Translations under genes and position numbers: made by a program
From: an uncultured Candidatus Melainabacteria bacterium
GTDB taxonomy: Bacteria > Cyanobacteriota > Vampirovibrionia > Gastranaerophilales > Gastranaerophilaceae
Direction of reading: 5' to 3'
NCBI GenBank assembly: GCA_937898445.1
Contig: CALEJY010000320.1
Location: forward strand, 1 to 7,457
DNA: 7,457 bases
Shown here: positions 4,257 to 7,457 of the stretch, piece after piece
Position numbering within the stretch: the first letter of the stretch is position 1
How the letters are laid out: each line of letters starts with the position of its first letter
Notes under the pieces: generated by a model
The model's database searches: none
The model's input: only the letters and a program-made list of their open reading frames with translations
What the model was told of the DNA's origin: nothing

Positions 4257-6866
4257 ATGAACAAAAAGCAATTAATTATTGCAGCTATTGCCGCAACCCT
4301 TTCTGTTTCAGGTGCATTTGCAACCGATATTACAGGGATTACCGGCAATAATGGTATCTACAATATTACCCCTGACAAAATGAATGGTGAAGTTGGTTAC
4401 AGAAAATATGACAACTTTAACCTTTCTGCCGGTGATATTGCAAACTTGATTTACAAATATGGTAATAGTAGAGATATTAATACCTTCATTAACCTTGTTC
4501 AAAACGGGGTTAATATTAATGGTATCTTGAATACTATGCGTGATGGCAACTTCTATAATGGACAGGCAGTATTTATTACTCCTGGCGGAATGGCAGTTGG
4601 AGCATCTGGTGTTTTGAACGTAGGTTCTTTGTCAGTTATCACTCCGACAAATGATGCTTATAATAATTTGAAAAGTGAATACACTAGCAACAATTTTGCA
4701 AACATCAATAACATTTCAACTTTGTTGAATAAATCAAGCAACGTAGGAAATATTTCTATTGATGGTAAAATCCTTGCAAGAGAAGGTGTTCAACTTAGAG
4801 GTGGACAAATTAATGTTGGTGCTAATGGCGCTATCGTAAACGGTATTACATCTACACAAGCATTTACAGATAGATCTACCGCAGCAACTCAAGCTGAAGC
4901 TTTATTTAACAACCTAGTAAATACAAATGGTATTAAAACTGCATCAGCATTTACAAAAAATGGTTCTAACATTCAAATTAAATCATCAACCGGTGTTGAT
5001 ATTGCAGGTAAAGTAATCAATGGTGCAGCTGATGCATCAGGAATTACTGCAGAACAAGGCAATAGCGGTGTATTTATTACAAATAGCGGCTCTAACGGAA
5101 CTAAAATCTCTGGTTTAGTTCAATCAACACACGAATTAAACGTATTTAACAAAGCCGGCGATATGACAATTAACGGAACTCTTAAAAACGAAGGTGCAAA
5201 CCTTAACGTTTCAAACAGAGGCGGAAATGTTGCTATCGGCGGTACTCTTTCATCAGATCGTGATATCGCAGTTACAAATAATAGTTCAACTGGAAGCTTA
5301 GCTTTCTCTGGAACTGCAAAAGGTGCTAACGCAAACTTCGTAAATGAAGGTGCTGGCGGTATGAACGTTACTGGCGCAGTTTCTGGAACAAAAGCAAGAT
5401 TTATTAACCGTGGCGGTAAATTAGTAATTGCTAACACAGGTGATAAAGTTGCAGCAGATAGAATTGATATTGTAAACTATGGTAATGGCGGAATGTCTTT
5501 GGCAGGTGTTAAAGCTGAAGAAGGCTTGTACGCAGTTAACCACAAAGGTGATTTGGTTGTAGATGGTCACTTGACAACAGGTGATGATGCAACAATTAGC
5601 CTTAAAAATGCCGATACAGCCGGTAAATTCTCAGTAACTTCAAATGGTCATATTGATGGTCAAGGCAAAGTTGCACTTAGAAACCAAGGTGCAAATGGGA
5701 TGACTATAGATGGTAAAGTTACTAATGATAATGCATTAGGTAATGCCGAAACATCAATTATCAACGAAAATGGCGCATTGTTAGTTAATGGTAAAATTAA
5801 CAACAATGGTAACATGGCTATCAAAAATACCGGTTCTGGTATGACATTCTCTAAAAATGCAGTTGTTACAAACGAAGGTCAGTTGAAAGTTAAAAACTAC
5901 GGTGCTGGCGGTATGACAATTGTTGGCGACATTAATAACACAGGTAATGTTACATTCTACAATGATGCAGGTCAAATGAAACTTGCAACAACAGAAGATG
6001 GAACAAAAGCCGGTAATATTACAAACGAAGATGGTAGATTGATTATCTGGTCAAGAAATAATTCAACAGGTATTTCAGCAGCTTCTTCTAGTAAAATTAT
6101 TAACAATGGTAACGGTAATAGCTTAGCTATTAAACATACTGGTACAACTGCTGCAGGCTCAAGAGGTCTTGACCTTCAAGGCACAATTAAAAATGATGGC
6201 GAAACTGCAATTAACAACTACAGTGGAGATATGTACATCTCTGGTAATATCGAATCAGAAGGTTCTTTAGGTATTATTAACAGAGCTGGTGCAGGCAAAG
6301 CTGATTTCGCTAGTGCAGGTACAATTACAAGTGACAAGAATATCAATATTAAAAACTACGGTTCTGGCGATATGACTGTAAATAACACAATCACTAATAA
6401 CGGTAGATTGAATATCATTGCAAATACTGGTAAATTGAACTTGGGTGGTACGGTTCATAACAATAGCAACGGTGCTTTAGATGAAAATAACGGCTTCTAT
6501 GCAGTTGCTAGAGAGCAAGCTGCTGGTATCAATGTATCAAGCGGTTTTAAAGCTGATGGTGCTGGTCAAAACCTAATCAAAAACATTTCAGGTTCTGAAG
6601 GTTTGAGATATGAAGGCAACATCAACGCATCAGGCAGTCAGACTGAATTGTATAACCAAAAAGGTAATATGGCAGTTGGCGGAACACTTGCAACAACTGG
6701 TGATGGAAAAGTTGTAGTCTTGAATAAAGGTGATGGCTTGAAATTAGACGGAACAATTACAAGTGAAAAAGATGCCAAAATTGTAAACAAAGGCTCAGAA
6801 CACGCAGACAATAATGCAAAAGTAACTACTCCAAATAAAATTTGGTTCTATGAAAAATTAAAATAG
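4257..6866 (+). CDS. LktA-type filamentous adhesin, two-partner-secretion-like exoprotein
   Basis: An 869-residue exported protein. Residues 1-22 form a Sec signal peptide (KK, then IIAAIAATLSVSGAFA, likely cut before TDITG). Residues about 24-200 resemble the N-terminal secretion domain of filamentous haemagglutinin/LktA-type proteins: NITPDKMNGEVGYRKYDNFN, then INGILN, VFITPGGMAVGASGVLNVGSL and VITPT. The rest is a long beta-helix-like region with recurring N-x-G-(x)-G-G/D-M-x-(I/V)-x-G units, for example at 363-373, 407-417, 476-486, 547-557 and 700-710. There is no cysteine in the whole protein, usual for large passenger proteins threaded through the outer membrane. No beta-barrel domain is present and no TpsB partner gene is in the window, so the transporter must be elsewhere. 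The end (PNKIWFYEKLK) leaves the repeat pattern and may be a short C-terminal tag or a truncation. It probably mediates surface attachment. The start is fixed by the signal peptide and ribosome site. Confidence 0.85.
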   Translation: MNKKQLIIAAIAATLSVSGAFATDITGITGNNGIYNITPDKMNGEVGYRKYDNFNLSAGDIANLIYKYGNSRDINTFINLVQNGVNINGILNTMRDGNFYNGQAVFITPGGMAVGASGVLNVGSLSVITPTNDAYNNLKSEYTSNNFANINNISTLLNKSSNVGNISIDGKILAREGVQLRGGQINVGANGAIVNGITSTQAFTDRSTAATQAEALFNNLVNTNGIKTASAFTKNGSNIQIKSSTGVDIAGKVINGAADASGITAEQGNSGVFITNSGSNGTKISGLVQSTHELNVFNKAGDMTINGTLKNEGANLNVSNRGGNVAIGGTLSSDRDIAVTNNSSTGSLAFSGTAKGANANFVNEGAGGMNVTGAVSGTKARFINRGGKLVIANTGDKVAADRIDIVNYGNGGMSLAGVKAEEGLYAVNHKGDLVVDGHLTTGDDATISLKNADTAGKFSVTSNGHIDGQGKVALRNQGANGMTIDGKVTNDNALGNAETSIINENGALLVNGKINNNGNMAIKNTGSGMTFSKNAVVTNEGQLKVKNYGAGGMTIVGDINNTGNVTFYNDAGQMKLATTEDGTKAGNITNEDGRLIIWSRNNSTGISAASSSKIINNGNGNSLAIKHTGTTAAGSRGLDLQGTIKNDGETAINNYSGDMYISGNIESEGSLGIINRAGAGKADFASAGTITSDKNINIKNYGSGDMTVNNTITNNGRLNIIANTGKLNLGGTVHNNSNGALDENNGFYAVAREQAAGINVSSGFKADGAGQNLIKNISGSEGLRYEGNINASGSQTELYNQKGNMAVGGTLATTGDGKVVVLNKGDGLKLDGTITSEKDAKIVNKGSEHADNNAKVTTPNKIWFYEKLK

Positions 6867-6895
6867 TAATAATAAAAAGAACTAAATAAAAAATA

Positions 6896-6930
6896 AACAA
6901 CGGAACTTCTTTTAAAGATGTTCCGTTGTT
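6896..6930 (+). terminator. Hairpin terminator after the adhesin gene
   Basis: Arms of 11 bases (6896-6906, containing ACAACGGAAC, and 6920-6930) pair perfectly. After one T-T mismatch, four more pairs follow with a 3-base loop. An A-rich run precedes and a moderately T-rich run (TTGTTGTATTAT) follows. On the - strand the flank is richer in T, so it could work in both directions. It lies 30 bases after the adhesin stop codon. Confidence 0.7.
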
Positions 6931-7265
6931 GTATTATCAAACGAGGGATTAACGAGCAAGGTAAGAAGATTGCAGTTGATGAAGTTTCTTGGTACAAACA
7001 CGTAAGAGAATTAGGGTATGAAAATATTCCTGAAATCTTTGATTATGAACCATTAACTATGAAAAAAGTACAAGGCAAAAATATTTTTGAATACGATTGT
7101 TTGACTAAATCTCAAAAACGTGAAATTTTGAGAAAATTAATTGAAGCTCTTAAGACTTTACACAATCTTGAACCGGCTCAATCTGTGAATATCAAAGATG
7201 TTGAAGATAATTTCTTGAATAAAACTTTCGATAGATTATCTAAAGTCGAAAAACTTGTTCCATAG
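6918..7265 (+). pseudogene. Remnant of a phosphotransferase (APH/choline-kinase-like), truncated at both ends
   Basis: The frame encodes up to 115 residues. The part from IIKRGINEQGKKIA on looks like the middle of the small lobe and hinge of the APH-type kinases found among capsule or surface-sugar phosphotransferases: an acidic, aromatic EVSWYKHVREL helix (about 30-40), IPEIFDYE, TMKKVQGKNIFEYD as the hinge, and LRKLIEALKTLHNLEP (about 78-93), the LH-containing helix. The catalytic HxD...N loop and the DxD/DFD metal site should come later, but the frame stops after KLVP. The ATG at 6918 lies inside the terminator hairpin, has no ribosome site, and would give an unusual MFRCC start. The gene therefore seems to have lost both its beginning and its catalytic part, and is very probably inactive. 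A short living protein is less likely. Family assignment is from pattern only. Confidence 0.6.
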
Positions 7266-7457
7266 TAAAGAGTTTGAATATTCTTTTTTTATTACTTTAT
7301 TACCTTTTACTTGTTAAATAACTCAAAAGTAATAGATAAAAACATATCAGTTGGTAATAAAAATCACAGAAAATAGTAATATGTAATAAAATTTATTGTT
7401 AACTTCCCAAAAATGCAATCACAATAGGTATGTACAAGCGAAATTATAAGATTTATA
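7266..7457. other. AT-rich region without a recognisable gene
   Basis: No open frame of useful length, RNA gene or protein remnant is visible. It contains four GTAATA hexamers (7329, 7354, 7376, 7383). It also has two inverted repeats of nine bases that share bases 7296-7298: 7290-7298 with 7326-7334, and 7296-7304 with 7353-7361. In DNA this AT-rich, such pairings can arise by chance. Confidence 0.4.

Noticed and set aside
4308..6458. Several open frames on the - strand inside the adhesin gene (4308-4502, 5120-5437, 5781-5975, 6267-6458)
   Set aside because: They lie wholly opposite a well-supported gene, have low-complexity translations that mirror its repeats, and show no ribosome site or family motif.

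Overview
The window reads as AT-rich chromosomal DNA of a gut-type, non-photosynthetic relative of cyanobacteria (Candidatus Gastranaerophilales / Melainabacteria). This rests on the style of the type IV pilin-like protein at the left edge (AFTLAEVLITLGIIG leader and helix, PNKMGxDIF and DGW segments), on the LktA-type filamentous adhesin, and on overall composition. It is a lineage guess from protein style, not a search result.

Left part (1-1888, + strand): the 3' part of a pilin-like gene whose true start lies left of the window. After 20 bases comes a two-cluster, two-CCG-domain iron-sulfur protein of the GlcF/LutA/heterodisulfide-reductase kind. Both genes carry GC-rich, in-frame stretches that look inserted. 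One of them (1453-1490) forms a near-perfect hairpin of the type spread by intragenic palindromic elements.

Middle part (1945-3994): proC on the - strand converges with the iron-sulfur gene across a degenerate 8-base tandem repeat. It diverges from rpmH (ribosomal protein L34, 50 codons) across a compact double promoter. rpmH and rnpA (RNase P protein) form the usual housekeeping pair. They are followed by an unrecognised 173-residue protein whose start codon overlaps the rnpA stop codon. The yidC gene that often follows rnpA is not seen.

Right part (3995-7457): a 262-base spacer holds two similar promoter-plus-leader modules. The first leads only into a broken two-codon reading frame, the second into an 869-residue exported, cysteine-free, repeat-rich adhesin with a two-partner-secretion-like N-terminus. 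A long hairpin closes the adhesin gene. Its right arm runs into a remnant of a phosphotransferase (APH/choline-kinase-like) lacking the catalytic loop. The last 192 bases are AT-rich and hold no gene that I can see.

The genes do not form one pathway. The window is a housekeeping core (proC, rpmH, rnpA) flanked by surface-structure genes (pilin, adhesin) and by signs of rearrangement: repeats, decayed genes and a duplicated leader. The most interesting points are the frame-breaking heptamer repeat in the pilin leader, the palindromic insert in the iron-sulfur protein, and the duplicated promoter/leader in front of the adhesin. I do not see a clearly new multi-gene system.
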